35,259 nucleotides of DNA from CAZQWJ01 sp964597265 (GCA_964597265.1 CAZQWJ010000010.1:1-35259); one strand, 5' to 3'; numbered from the stretch's first letter, positions 8,078-16,078 are shown. Notes: generated by a model from the letters alone, not told the origin. Numbers and translations: made by a program.

Positions 8078-9814
8078 ATGTCAACAAAAGAACTTCTGAA
8101 ATCTGCTATTACCAAAGCGATTGCAAAGACGTATGACATGGAAGCAGACGTTTTGGTCGAGTATCCTGCGGATGAATCGCACGGCGATTATGCCACCAAC
8201 GCAGCCTTGGTATTGAGCAAAAAAGTTGGTAAACAACCACGTGAGGTAGGGGAGGCACTCAGAGATGCGTTACTCAAAGAGGAAACTCTTGTTGAATATA
8301 TCGACAAGATTGAGATCGCCGGACCGGGATTTATCAACTTTTATCTTAGTGATAGTTTTTTATCTAGATCATTATCAACCATCAACCAGGATATCACGTC
8401 CTGGGCGGGTGTGGATTCATTACAAGGCAAAAAGATCATGGTCGAATACGGTCATCCCAACACGCACAAGGAAATGCACATTGGCCATATGCGTACGCTG
8501 ATTGTGGGAGAGTCATTGGCGCGTATTCTCGCCTCCTGTGGCGCAACGGTGTTTCGCGCAAACTACCAGGGAGATATCGGCCCACATGTGGCCAAGGCCA
8601 TTTGGGGCACACAGCAGGTACTTGCAGAAAAAGGTTTGGAGTGGGATGAAGTGGAAACGTGGACACATTCAGAAAAAGCCCATCTGCTGGGGGAGGGGTA
8701 TATACGTGGAAACAAAGACTATGAAACGCACGAAGAGGCTATCAAAAAACTGAATAATGCCTTGTACGAAAAAGATCCCGATGTCATGCCCATATATCAA
8801 CGCACTCGGCAGTGGAGCCTTGATTATTATGATGAACTGTACACTCGGTTTGGGACGACTTATGACAAGTTGTATTTTGAAAGTGAAGTGGCACATAAGG
8901 GTATCCAAATAGTCAAAGATTCCGTAGGAACGGTGTTTACCAAAAGCGATGGAGCTATTATTTTTGACGGAGAGCCATATGGTTTGCACAAACGCGTATT
9001 TATAACTCAGGAAGGTTATCCAACATACGAGGCCAAGGATATCGGCCTTGCACCAACACAGTACGCAGACTTTGCGTTTGATCAAAACATCCACGTGGTA
9101 GCGAATGAACAAAAAGGGTATTTTGAAGTTGTTTTTAAGGCTCTTTCAATGCTTGATCCTACGATAGGGGAGCGTGAATATCATTTATCAATGGGCATGG
9201 TCAATCTAAAAGGCATGAAGATGTCGTCTCGTACCGGCGTGATAATTACTGTGGATGGATTAATTGAAAATATTAGAGAATACGTCAAAAATGTGATCAA
9301 TCCAGACGGTTTTGGTGAGCAGGAACTAGATTCAACGACAGAAAAGATAGCTCTTGGTGCTATAAAGTATTCGGTTCTTAAGGTTGATCCTACTGCGGAC
9401 GTAGTGTTTGACGCACACGAGTCAGTGTCTTTGGACGGAAATAATGGGCCGTATCTCCACTACACCTTAGCAAGGGCACGACGTGTCCTCACATTGGCAG
9501 GGGAGGCGGGAGCACGTGTACAGGCTCAATCTGGCTTCGTGGCACTTCCACCTGAAGAAAAAGGCATTCTTACTCAATTGGTTAAGTATCCTGAGATAGT
9601 TGCAATGGCAGGGTCTGACCTTAACCCGAGCTATATCTGCCACTACCTCTTTGCGCTGAGTCAAAAATTCAATGCTTTTTATGGCTCATCTCCTATCATT
9701 AAGGCGGAAAGCCAAGAGCTTCAGAATCTTCGCTTACAGATAGTGCAAGGGGTCTCTGAGGTGCTTACACATGGAATGGATCTACTAGGGCTTGAGTTTG
9801 TAGAAAGAATGTAA
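8078..9814 (+). CDS. argS: arginyl-tRNA synthetase
   Basis: This 578-aa class I synthetase charges tRNA-Arg. An N-terminal additional domain is followed by the active-site segment VEYGHPNTHKEMHIGHMRT, with HIGH at residues 134-137. It has the degenerate KMSKS loop MKMSSRTG and the C-terminal DALR-type anticodon-binding domain (NGPYLHYTLARARRVL...). Length is normal. It lies 20 bp after the second comEC gene on the same strand. A stem-loop follows at 9825-9850. Confidence 0.96.
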   Translation: MSTKELLKSAITKAIAKTYDMEADVLVEYPADESHGDYATNAALVLSKKVGKQPREVGEALRDALLKEETLVEYIDKIEIAGPGFINFYLSDSFLSRSLSTINQDITSWAGVDSLQGKKIMVEYGHPNTHKEMHIGHMRTLIVGESLARILASCGATVFRANYQGDIGPHVAKAIWGTQQVLAEKGLEWDEVETWTHSEKAHLLGEGYIRGNKDYETHEEAIKKLNNALYEKDPDVMPIYQRTRQWSLDYYDELYTRFGTTYDKLYFESEVAHKGIQIVKDSVGTVFTKSDGAIIFDGEPYGLHKRVFITQEGYPTYEAKDIGLAPTQYADFAFDQNIHVVANEQKGYFEVVFKALSMLDPTIGEREYHLSMGMVNLKGMKMSSRTGVIITVDGLIENIREYVKNVINPDGFGEQELDSTTEKIALGAIKYSVLKVDPTADVVFDAHESVSLDGNNGPYLHYTLARARRVLTLAGEAGARVQAQSGFVALPPEEKGILTQLVKYPEIVAMAGSDLNPSYICHYLFALSQKFNAFYGSSPIIKAESQELQNLRLQIVQGVSEVLTHGMDLLGLEFVERM

Positions 9815-9824
9815 TTATATTAAA

Positions 9825-9850
9825 GGTATCTTTAGGTTTCTAAAGATACC
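9825..9850. terminator. stem-loop after argS
   Basis: The arms GGTATCTTTA and TAAAGATACC form a perfect 10-bp stem with loop GGTTTC, ten bases after the argS stop. No clear T-run follows, so it may be a transcript-end or processing hairpin rather than a classic terminator. Confidence 0.55.
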
Positions 9851-9857
9851 AAACTGT

Positions 9858-10814
9858 TTGTTTCCATCAAGACGATATCGTCGCAAATCCAAATTACGCA
9901 CAATGTTCCTTTTTGTCCTCATTGGTGTTCTGGTGGGCGGAGTGATTCTATTTCAGAGTTTTGGGACTACCGGTGGTCAGCGCAATATACTTGCGCCATT
10001 GACAGAGAGGTTTCCCGATCAGTCGTTAGGGGAATACATCACATCGCTTTTTGGCGACATGCAGATCCCGACTGCAGCCAAGCCGCCGACGGATACACCA
10101 CTTGTCGCAAAAATAGCGTTAGTTTCTGATTCTCATTCTGATGTTGAAACATTTTCGAAAGTACTCAATCTGATCGTACAGGATCGGCCGGATATACTCA
10201 TCCATCTGGGTGATGTGTCGGCGGCTGGCGAGCAGACTGATCTAGAGGCGATGAAGCAACTTATAGATCAGACCAGTCTGGTGTATTATGTCCTCCCTGG
10301 AGATCACGATTACAACTGGGTGCCCCGGTATGATTTGACTAATTTTCTTAACGTTTTTTACAATGGTGTGCCAGGCAGTATTAATCAAGTTATCGAAATC
10401 AAAGGTTACCAACTTATACTGTATGAAAACAGTTTGGGGACACAGGGGGTTAGCGGACCCTCATTGTCATGGGTGAGGTCATTACTCCGTCAAGATTCTG
10501 ATACTGCATACAGAGGCAGATTTGTCTTTACCTCAGCGCCGCCAATTAATCCATATTTTTCGGACAAACAGGACGTGGAGGGTAGGGAGCTACTGGATCT
10601 GCTGGCTGATGCAAATATAGAGCAGGTGTTTAGTGGGGACATGCACATCTACGCGCGGTTCACTGATGATGCCACTGGCATAACCATTACTACAGTAGGG
10701 GCGTCGGGCAGTTACAAAAACCCTCTTCCACAATATGTCATGTTGGAGCTGTACGAAGATGGTACGTTTGATATCAAGGCACGCCCGGTGGTTGATTTGG
10801 AGAGTATAGAGTAG
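9858..10814 (+). CDS. membrane-anchored calcineurin-like metallophosphoesterase
   Basis: This 318-aa protein has a basic N-terminus and one membrane helix (about residues 15-35). The metallophosphoesterase domain that follows probably lies outside the cytoplasm. Metal-site motifs in order are DSH (91-93), HLGD (116-119), PGDHD (147-151) and a late GDMH near residue 260. These match calcineurin-type phosphoesterases. The substrate is unknown. The start is uncertain: a TTG at 9858 gives a basic tail before the membrane helix, while an ATG at 9903 would remove that tail. Confidence 0.8.
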   Translation: MFPSRRYRRKSKLRTMFLFVLIGVLVGGVILFQSFGTTGGQRNILAPLTERFPDQSLGEYITSLFGDMQIPTAAKPPTDTPLVAKIALVSDSHSDVETFSKVLNLIVQDRPDILIHLGDVSAAGEQTDLEAMKQLIDQTSLVYYVLPGDHDYNWVPRYDLTNFLNVFYNGVPGSINQVIEIKGYQLILYENSLGTQGVSGPSLSWVRSLLRQDSDTAYRGRFVFTSAPPINPYFSDKQDVEGRELLDLLADANIEQVFSGDMHIYARFTDDATGITITTVGASGSYKNPLPQYVMLELYEDGTFDIKARPVVDLESIE

Positions 10815-10839
10815 GTTGTAATATAGTAGAGGAGATACA

Positions 10840-11406
10840 ATGTCACATTGTGTTGTGTTGACGCCCGGATTGAGTGATGACCCTATCGGTGCATCCATAT
10901 TGGCACATTGTGGTTCCACAGTGTATGTGGTGCCCTTTGGGTGGAAGCAACCGAAAGCTATGTTTGGAAAGATGCTGCGAGCGTATACGCGTGCAGTCAA
11001 AAATCTGAGTGCTGGCTACGATGTGGTCTGGTTGGTGGGGGAGAGTGCCGGCGGATCTGCTGTAATCAATGTATGGTACGATCTTGGTTGCCCCGATCAC
11101 ATGAAGCCAGTAACAGTGTGCAGTCGCTTGAGAGAGGGAGACGGAATGCTCTCAAGGTTGAGTTGGATGTTTTATTCAAAACGTAACCCTTTGTTTATAT
11201 CGTCAGTTAGACGATGCGAAGATGTGGTAGGGCGAATGTCGCCTGCTGTTGCACTACGGATAACCACCTATTCGGGGAGATGGGATGGAGTGGTCCCTGC
11301 AGAAACCTCCTATCTGTCCGGTGCAAACAATATACAGGTGGAAAGTCGCTCTCACAGGTCGAATATACGTCAAGCCGTAGCCCGTCTGGGCGCAACTATT
11401 GTCTAA
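10840..11406 (+). CDS. small alpha/beta-hydrolase fold protein
   Basis: This 188-aa protein has a nucleophile elbow GESAGG (Ser69), a likely acid Asp149 in GRWDGVVP, and His172 in SRSHRSN. That is a complete catalytic triad in the correct order for an alpha/beta hydrolase. The substrate is unknown. The ATG at 10840 is preceded by AGAGGAGAT at a good distance, so this is one of the few genes with a clear ribosome binding site. It follows the phosphoesterase by 25 bp and is closed by a terminator at 11412. Confidence 0.75.
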   Translation: MSHCVVLTPGLSDDPIGASILAHCGSTVYVVPFGWKQPKAMFGKMLRAYTRAVKNLSAGYDVVWLVGESAGGSAVINVWYDLGCPDHMKPVTVCSRLREGDGMLSRLSWMFYSKRNPLFISSVRRCEDVVGRMSPAVALRITTYSGRWDGVVPAETSYLSGANNIQVESRSHRSNIRQAVARLGATIV

Positions 11407-11411
11407 AGGAA

Positions 11412-11446
11412 GGTGGGTCTTTTCTCAAGATCCACCTTTTATTTCT
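11412..11446 (+). terminator. intrinsic terminator
   Basis: A 10-bp stem (GGTGGGTCTT / AAGATCCACC, one G.U pair) with loop TTCTC is followed by TTTTATTTCT. It ends the operon that closes with the hydrolase gene. Confidence 0.85.
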
Positions 11447-11470
11447 ATATGGATTGGTTGGAAAATACCA

Positions 11471-11538
11471 TTCAAATAAATTTGAACCATGTATTAACTC
11501 GATTCTATTACACGTTAGATGCGTTAGAGCATCTAACG
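11471..11538. repeat. two-palindrome element 1 (B-A, 68 bp)
   Basis: Palindrome B is TTCAAAT-AA-ATTTGAA (11471-11486). After a 26-bp spacer comes palindrome A with arms CGTTAGATGC and GCATCTAACG and loop GTTAGA (11513-11538). Both stems are perfect. Another B-type palindrome (CTCAAAC-AA-GTTTGAG) follows at 11542-11557, next to the assembly gap. Confidence 0.8.
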
Positions 11539-11541
11539 CCA

Positions 11542-11557
11542 CTCAAACAAGTTTGAG
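11542..11557. repeat. additional B-type palindrome
   Basis: Arms CTCAAAC and GTTTGAG with AA between them. Compared with element 1, both arms changed in a compensating way. Its partner hairpin, if any, is hidden in the gap that starts at 11575. Confidence 0.7.
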
Positions 11558-11574
11558 CTGGGTATTGGCGTGGT

Positions 11575-11674
11575 NNNNNNNNNNNNNNNNNNNNNNNNNN
11601 NNNNNNNNNNNNNNNNNNNNNNNNNNNNNNNNNNNNNNNNNNNNNNNNNNNNNNNNNNNNNNNNNNNNNNNNNN
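11575..11674. other. 100-N assembly gap
   Basis: Exactly 100 N, which suggests a scaffold placeholder of unknown true length. It lies between palindromes, where short-read assembly would be expected to break. Confidence 0.95.
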
Positions 11675-11678
11675 AGCC

Positions 11679-11748
11679 GTCCAAGCATAGCTTGGACTGG
11701 GTGCAAAGCGTGTTTGTTCTACACGCCAGATGCATTTAGCATCTGGCG
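11679..11748. repeat. two-palindrome element 2 (C-A, 70 bp) at the 3' end of tRNA-Arg
   Basis: Palindrome C (GTCCAAGC-ATA-GCTTGGAC, 11679-11697) is followed by a 26-bp spacer and palindrome A (CGCCAGATGC, loop ATTTA, GCATCTGGCG, 11724-11748). The last five bases of A are the discriminator and CCA end of tRNA-Arg, so the element ends inside the tRNA gene. Confidence 0.8.
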
Positions 11749-11819
11749 CCCTTGGAGGGAGTCGAACCCCCAACCTCACCCTTAGGACGGGTTTGCTCTA
11801 TCCTTTGAGCTACAAGGGC
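11744..11819 (-). tRNA. tRNA-Arg(CCT)
   Basis: Read on the minus strand, the acceptor GCCCTTG pairs with CAAGGGC, with discriminator G and encoded CCA. The D-stem is GCTC/GAGC. The anticodon loop GTCCTAA gives anticodon CCT. The T-arm is GGGGG-TTCGACT-CCCTC. It is flanked on both sides by mirror-image palindrome elements: the A hairpin on each side overlaps the terminal bases of the gene. Confidence 0.94.
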
Positions 11820-11888
11820 ACAAAGTGCTAAATGCACTTTGTGTGTAAAAACACACAGTATATGCATCTAGCTCAAGCTACGCTTAAG
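11819..11888. repeat. two-palindrome element 3 (A-C, 70 bp) at the 5' end of tRNA-Arg
   Basis: Palindrome A (CACAAAGTGC, loop TAAAT, GCACTTTGTG, 11819-11843) starts on the first base of tRNA-Arg. A 28-bp spacer leads to palindrome C (CTCAAGC-TAC-GCTTAAG, 11872-11888, one mismatch). It is oriented as a mirror image of element 2. Confidence 0.78.
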
Positions 11889-11907
11889 TGGTATTTGTCT
11901 AAAGCCA

Positions 11908-11976
11908 TTCGAGCGAGTTCGAACTTACTACAACCTCTGTAAAGGTATTGCGTCAAGTACATTTGGGTACTTGATG
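11908..11976. repeat. two-palindrome element 4 (B-A, 69 bp)
   Basis: Palindrome B (TTCGAGC-GA-GTTCGAA, one G.U) is followed by a 27-bp spacer and palindrome A (CGTCAAGTAC, loop ATTTGG, GTACTTGATG, one G.U). A C-type palindrome follows at 11978-11996. From 11997 to 12093 nothing more than a possible promoter for tRNA-Pro is visible. Confidence 0.78.
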
Positions 11977-11977
11977 A

Positions 11978-11996
11978 GTCTAAGCTATGCTTGGAT
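11978..11996. repeat. additional C-type palindrome
   Basis: Arms GTCTAAGC and GCTTGGAT with loop TAT, fully paired if two G.U pairs are allowed. It has the same core (AAGC-3 nt-GCTT) as the palindromes at 11679-11697 and 11872-11888. Confidence 0.65.
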
Positions 11997-12093
11997 GGCT
12001 TCAAACACCACACAAAATTACAAAGTGCTGCTACATGGACTGAATGGTTTATCCGGCCTTGTCTTATGTTAGAATCTATTATAGCAGAGTCGT

Positions 12094-12169
12094 CGGGGAC
12101 TGGCCCAATTGGCAGGGCGCACCGTTCGGGTCGGTGAGGTTCCCGGTTCAAGTCCGGGGTCCCCGACCA
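12094..12169 (+). tRNA. tRNA-Pro(CGG)
   Basis: The acceptor CGGGGAC pairs with GTCCCCG, with T8-G9, D-stem GCCC/GGGC, anticodon loop TTCGGGT (anticodon CGG), T-arm CCCGG-TTCAAGT-CCGGG, discriminator A and encoded CCA. The last 25 bases are repeated 107 bp downstream with one mismatch. Confidence 0.95.
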
Positions 12170-12183
12170 AAGGTAGGGAACCA

Positions 12184-12248
12184 TTCGAACAAGTTCGAAC
12201 CGTGTACATTTTTTGCAGTGCTACACGCGACATGCGTTAGAGCATGTC
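12184..12248. repeat. two-palindrome element 5 (B-A, 65 bp) after tRNA-Pro
   Basis: Palindrome B (TTCGAAC-AA-GTTCGAA, 12184-12199) is followed by a 29-bp spacer and palindrome A (GACATGC, loop GTTAGA, GCATGTC, 12229-12248). It is placed between the tRNA-Pro gene and the repeated copy of its 3' end. Confidence 0.82.
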
Positions 12249-12251
12249 ACG

Positions 12252-12276
12252 GGTTCAAGTTCGGGGTCCCCGACCA
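12252..12276 (+). repeat. duplicated 3' end of tRNA-Pro
   Basis: 24 of 25 bases match 12145-12169, covering the T-arm, the acceptor 3' strand, the discriminator and CCA. No 5' tRNA half precedes it, so it is a tRNA end copy and not a gene. Confidence 0.9.
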
Positions 12277-12332
12277 AATATCGAACTTGTTAGATTTAGA
12301 TACCTTTAGACATTATTAGGTTGGTTTAGAGA

Positions 12333-12866
12333 ATGGAACCATTGCGTGTACCAAACCACATTGAATTAGAACCTCACGAAACACCAGTCCTTTTGGTTAG
12401 ACAACACTGGTATGTGTTTCGTGATCCGGTACTATTGTGTCTATTTGTCCCGTTTGTCTTGCTATCACTCATGTTCTTTTTGGGAGAACTGGGTGGATCA
12501 GGCAAAATGGTTGACTATATCAGCGAAGGTCTGGTGTATCTTTCGTTGGGCTGTTTTGTTTTAGGAGTCTTGTGGTTTTTCTGGAAGCTATTTTTGTGGC
12601 ACAGAACCTTTTACTTGATCACCAATTTACGTATCATTTTAATGACGAGGTATGGACTATTTCACCATGATGACCGCGAAACAGCACTCTACATGATCCA
12701 AGATGTCAAAGCAGTGGTAGACGGCATACAACCATCTCTGTATGGGTTTGGCGACGTTATTGTGCAGGTAAGTTCCGAAGATGCCCAATTAGTGCTAGAA
12801 AAAGTTGGCAAACCCAGGGAAGTACAACGCGTTATTATACGGGAAGCGCATCTACGCAAAGGGTAG
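12333..12866 (+). CDS. membrane protein with bacterial PH domain
   Basis: This 177-aa protein has two membrane helices (about residues 30-50 and 67-88). They are followed by a bacterial pleckstrin-homology (YdbS/DUF304-type) domain: WHRTFYLITNLRIILMTRYGLFHHDDRE..., with the typical L-T-N-x-R-I strand pair. Such proteins are common, poorly characterised envelope proteins. It is not obviously in an operon: the tRNA island lies before it and a converging gene lies after it. The spacer at 12867-12918 holds only a small GC-rich imperfect hairpin. Confidence 0.75.
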   Translation: MEPLRVPNHIELEPHETPVLLVRQHWYVFRDPVLLCLFVPFVLLSLMFFLGELGGSGKMVDYISEGLVYLSLGCFVLGVLWFFWKLFLWHRTFYLITNLRIILMTRYGLFHHDDRETALYMIQDVKAVVDGIQPSLYGFGDVIVQVSSEDAQLVLEKVGKPREVQRVIIREAHLRKG

Positions 12867-12918
12867 GGAAATGTCTTGCGACCAGGAGGAGCCTTTCGCT
12901 CGTCGAAGCGCTCTAGTG

Positions 12919-14097
12919 TTAGTACAGACTGATCGAATAGAGGTTCTTTTGTTCTGGATCGTTTGTGAAGTTGGTTAGAATGATAATGCGACTGCCATCA
13001 GGATGGGGGAAAATATCTCCTTTAATCACAGGGCCAGAAAAAAGAGTCTTCTTATTAGTCCCATCAAGACCCAAAATACTAATCTGTCCAACGTCGGTTG
13101 AGTCACCGGTGGGTTCAAATATCAGAAGATGCTGGCTATCCGAATACCACGTAGGTGGTACAGATCTGTTGTAAATAGTGGAGAGGTCATAGATTTTTAT
13201 GTCGTCACTTCGTTGCGCCAACGGGAGATATTCTGAGGGCTTGAAATCTACTATTGTATATTTTGTACCTGCTTCACTTTCTTCGGCAAAAAGCAGTTTT
13301 GTTTGGTCAGGAGACCAGGTAGGGGATTGATGTAGGACGGGGAATTGTGCTTGCACCTCTTGTGAGAAACGATCACTCAGCACATCTAATGTTTTTATTC
13401 GTTCTTCTTCCCAGTCTGCGAGAAGCTGTTCTTTCTGGTTAGCGCTATCCATAGGGGTTGATGCTTTGCTTTGCACATCTATAACATACGTAGTGCCATC
13501 TGCCTGCTCAACCAGAATGTTTTGTGAGTCCGGGCTCCATGAAATTTTGGCAGAAGAGAGGGTCTCTCTGTTAACGGTTGAAGTCAACAGGGTGGGTTGG
13601 GATAGCAAGTTGAATGGGCGACTGCCAAGATTTAACAACCAAATACCAAAAGCACTCGTCTGGTCAGCATTTGTTGCAGTTGCCATATATACGATTTTTT
13701 GCCGATCTGGGCTTAGTATCGGGTCTGAAGCTCCGGTTATCGTCAACGGCCTGATCTCCGGAAACAGCGAAACCAACAGAGCCTGGACTTGTGTCACTTG
13801 TCCGGTACTAATTTCTATGTCTTTTTCCCATGATTGATAGCCTATTTTGTCCAGGCGGACCTTGTACGTGCCAGGACGCAGTCCGGTAACTGAGTTGTTT
13901 GTGGCGTCTTTTGGCACGTCATTGATATAGATAAGTGCGCCGTCTGGTGTTGAATTGATTGATAATATCCCTGTCTGCTCAAGGTTTTTGTTGCCAATAT
14001 CAAGTGTATACCCGCGGGCAAAGAACATGATTAGCACCGAGGCAGCAATCATGACAGACAACGCGGTGATGACAGAGAGAAAAGTTTTCTGCTGCAT
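12919..14097 (-). CDS. PEGA-domain protein with beta-propeller-like repeats
   Basis: This 392-aa protein has an N-terminal membrane helix (about residues 9-28). It is followed by a PEGA domain (about 44-112, ILSINSTPDGALIYINDVPK...GLRPGTYKVRLDKIGYQ). A region with at least five TolB/WD40-like repeats then follows, each carrying an SPD-x-x-x-I/L motif (LSPDRQKIVYM, WSPDSQNILVE, WSPDQTKLLFA, WYSDSQHLLIF, PHPDGSRIIIL). It is probably an anchored cell-surface protein that binds a glycan or protein. It is divergent from mreB. Confidence 0.8.
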   Translation of the reverse strand: MQQKTFLSVITALSVMIAASVLIMFFARGYTLDIGNKNLEQTGILSINSTPDGALIYINDVPKDATNNSVTGLRPGTYKVRLDKIGYQSWEKDIEISTGQVTQVQALLVSLFPEIRPLTITGASDPILSPDRQKIVYMATATNADQTSAFGIWLLNLGSRPFNLLSQPTLLTSTVNRETLSSAKISWSPDSQNILVEQADGTTYVIDVQSKASTPMDSANQKEQLLADWEEERIKTLDVLSDRFSQEVQAQFPVLHQSPTWSPDQTKLLFAEESEAGTKYTIVDFKPSEYLPLAQRSDDIKIYDLSTIYNRSVPPTWYSDSQHLLIFEPTGDSTDVGQISILGLDGTNKKTLFSGPVIKGDIFPHPDGSRIIILTNFTNDPEQKNLYSISLY

Positions 14098-14113
14098 AGG
14101 GAAAATGATAGCA
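14098..14113 (-). promoter_or_regulatory. leaderless-type promoter of the PEGA gene
   Basis: Read on the minus strand, an extended -10 TGC-TATCAT (14105-14113) lies seven bases before the ATG. No Shine-Dalgarno sequence is present. Confidence 0.55.
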
Positions 14114-14155
14114 AGTATGGGTGTATTTGCGCAAGCGTAACTGATCGTTGGCGTA

Positions 14156-14169
14156 TATAATTGTGCTGT
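14156..14169 (+). promoter_or_regulatory. leaderless-type promoter of mreB
   Basis: A consensus TATAAT (14156-14161) lies eight bases before the mreB ATG at 14170. There is no room for a ribosome binding site downstream of the expected transcription start. Confidence 0.65.
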
Positions 14170-15183
14170 ATGAAATTGTCTTTTTCCAAACGAATCGGGA
14201 TTGACCTTGGTACGGCTAACTCTCTGGTGTATGTGGGGGGAGAGGGTATTGTGTTGAATGAACCGACGGTCGTGGCAGTAAATACCGAAGACAACAAGGT
14301 TGTGGCAGTAGGTAAAGAAGCCAAGGAAATGCTTGGCAGAACACCGGGAAATATCGTTGCCAGCCGCCCTATGAAAGATGGCGTGATCGCGGATTATGTC
14401 ATTACAGAGGCGATGCTGAGGTATTTTATTAATAAGGTATTGGGCGGGGTTAGACTTATCAAACCTGAGGTGATGGTTTGTGCGCCTGCTGGTGTAACCA
14501 GTGTTGAACGACGTGCGGTGCTTGATGCCGCATTATCTGCTGGGGCAAAAACCGCGTACCTGATTGACGAATCCCTTGCCGCAGCAATCGGATCTGGTCT
14601 TCCTATTGCCGAGGCTCATGGCAATATGATTGTTGATATCGGCGGGGGAACTGCAGATATTGCTGTGATCTCTCTTGGTGGCATCGTGGTGCATAATACT
14701 GAGAAAGTGGGAGGTAACAAGTTGGATGAGGCAATCTCAAGCTATATCCGAAAACAGCATAATTTGATCATCGGTGAGCGCATGGCTGAGGAGGTCAAAA
14801 TAAAGGTGGGGTCTGCGCTTCCATTGGAGAAAGAAATTAGTATTGAGGTAAAGGGCAGGGATGCAATTGACGGGTTGCCCAAAACAGTTGAGATTACTTC
14901 CACTGAAGTTACCAAAGCAGTCTCATATAATCTAAGCCAGTTAATTAGCGCTATCAAATCGGTGCTCGAGGAGACTCCGCCGGAATTAGCATCTGATATT
15001 GTTGATAAAGGGATCGTCTTATCAGGGGGAACGAGTTTATTGAGAAACCTAGATTCGTTGATAAGTCAACAAATCGGCGTGCCTGTGCATGTGGCAGAAG
15101 ATCCATTGTTATGTGTGGCAAAAGGGGCGGGCATCGCGCTTGAGAATCTGGATAGGTTCAAGCGCAATATAGCACGGACGTAG
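14170..15183 (+). CDS. mreB: rod-shape protein MreB (actin-like)
   Basis: This 337-aa protein is typical of MreB. The phosphate-1 motif IGIDLGTANSLVYV is at residues ~10-23. Phosphate 2 is IVDIGGGTADIAVISLGG. The adenosine motif is GIVLSGGTSLLRNLD. MreB forms membrane-bound filaments that guide cell-wall synthesis. I chose the ATG at 14170 over the TTG at 14161 because the TTG overlaps the TATAAT box and the family N-terminus fits the ATG. The WecG-like gene follows after 23 bp, probably cotranscribed. Confidence 0.95.
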   Translation: MKLSFSKRIGIDLGTANSLVYVGGEGIVLNEPTVVAVNTEDNKVVAVGKEAKEMLGRTPGNIVASRPMKDGVIADYVITEAMLRYFINKVLGGVRLIKPEVMVCAPAGVTSVERRAVLDAALSAGAKTAYLIDESLAAAIGSGLPIAEAHGNMIVDIGGGTADIAVISLGGIVVHNTEKVGGNKLDEAISSYIRKQHNLIIGERMAEEVKIKVGSALPLEKEISIEVKGRDAIDGLPKTVEITSTEVTKAVSYNLSQLISAIKSVLEETPPELASDIVDKGIVLSGGTSLLRNLDSLISQQIGVPVHVAEDPLLCVAKGAGIALENLDRFKRNIART

Positions 15184-15206
15184 GGGGAATTAGACCAATA
15201 AGACCT

Positions 15207-16070
15207 ATGCATCAGTACTCAACTAATCTACTGAATATTCCGATCACACTCATTACCCATGCGCAGGCATTGGACACTGTGGAAGACTACATGCAGACGC
15301 GGGACACCAAGGTTGTGGTAACACCGTACGCGTCGTTTTGGTATTGGGCCAACAAAGACAGTTCCTTCAGACACGCGCTACAACAAGCTGATCTTTCACT
15401 TCCAGACGGGATAGGCATCATTGCTGCAATCAAGTTTTTGCGCAAAAAGGTCACTCCTTTACCGATACTCAAAGAATTACAGTTAGTGTGGCATGGTATG
15501 GTGATAGGGATTCAAATTCTTACGGGCAAGATTATGCGTTTTGGTGAGATGGAAACCGTGCGAGGTGTTGATCTGGTATCCGATTTACTCACACGTGCCA
15601 ATGACAAAGGCTACAAAATTTTCTTTCTCGGTGGGTGGGAGACAACACAAAAAGCTCTGGAGGCAAAACTGCGTAATGATTATCCCGATCTCACATTTGC
15701 AATGTCGATTGGTGCAGAAGATGTACGTGCCGCAGGGTCAGGGCAACAGCTACAGCAGGCCATAGACCAAATCAATTCATTTGATCCGAATCTAGTTCTC
15801 GTTGCATTCGGCCCGCCGTTTCAGGAAAAATGGGCGATTCAACACAGATCTCATATCAAAACAGGTGCGATTATGTGTGTGGGGGCCACATTTGATTTAT
15901 TGTCAGGACAGCTTACGCGCGCACCGCTTGCGATGCGGCGGATGGGCTTGGAATGGGCGTGGAGATTTGTAACGCAGCCGCACCGCATCAAACGAATCCT
16001 CTCTGCATTTCCATATTTCCCTCTGTACGTGGCGTGCAAAAAATGGCAACAACCCGATATGGTGGTATAA
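15207..16070 (+). CDS. WecG/TagA/CpsF-family glycosyltransferase (GT26)
   Basis: This 287-aa protein has the family signatures VVVTPYASFWYWANKD, LPDGIGIIAA (the conserved D-G), KIFFLGG, and the C-terminal VAFGPPFQEKWAIQH. Members transfer N-acetylmannosamine or a related sugar to undecaprenyl-linked GlcNAc at the membrane, for teichoic-acid-like or capsule polymers. The exact sugar cannot be told. Its stop codon overlaps the -10 box of the next gene. Confidence 0.9.
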   Translation: MHQYSTNLLNIPITLITHAQALDTVEDYMQTRDTKVVVTPYASFWYWANKDSSFRHALQQADLSLPDGIGIIAAIKFLRKKVTPLPILKELQLVWHGMVIGIQILTGKIMRFGEMETVRGVDLVSDLLTRANDKGYKIFFLGGWETTQKALEAKLRNDYPDLTFAMSIGAEDVRAAGSGQQLQQAIDQINSFDPNLVLVAFGPPFQEKWAIQHRSHIKTGAIMCVGATFDLLSGQLTRAPLAMRRMGLEWAWRFVTQPHRIKRILSAFPYFPLYVACKKWQQPDMVV

Positions 16071-16078
16071 TGTTTGCG
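16063..16078 (+). promoter_or_regulatory. leaderless-type promoter of the first glycogen synthase
   Basis: An extended -10 TGG-TATAAT (16063-16071) overlaps the stop of the preceding gene and lies seven bases before the ATG at 16079. No Shine-Dalgarno sequence is present. Confidence 0.7.

Noticed and set aside
11471..12276. CRISPR array
   Set aside because: The repeats are short palindromes with variable arms, in both orientations, without constant repeats or spacers, and there is no cas gene.
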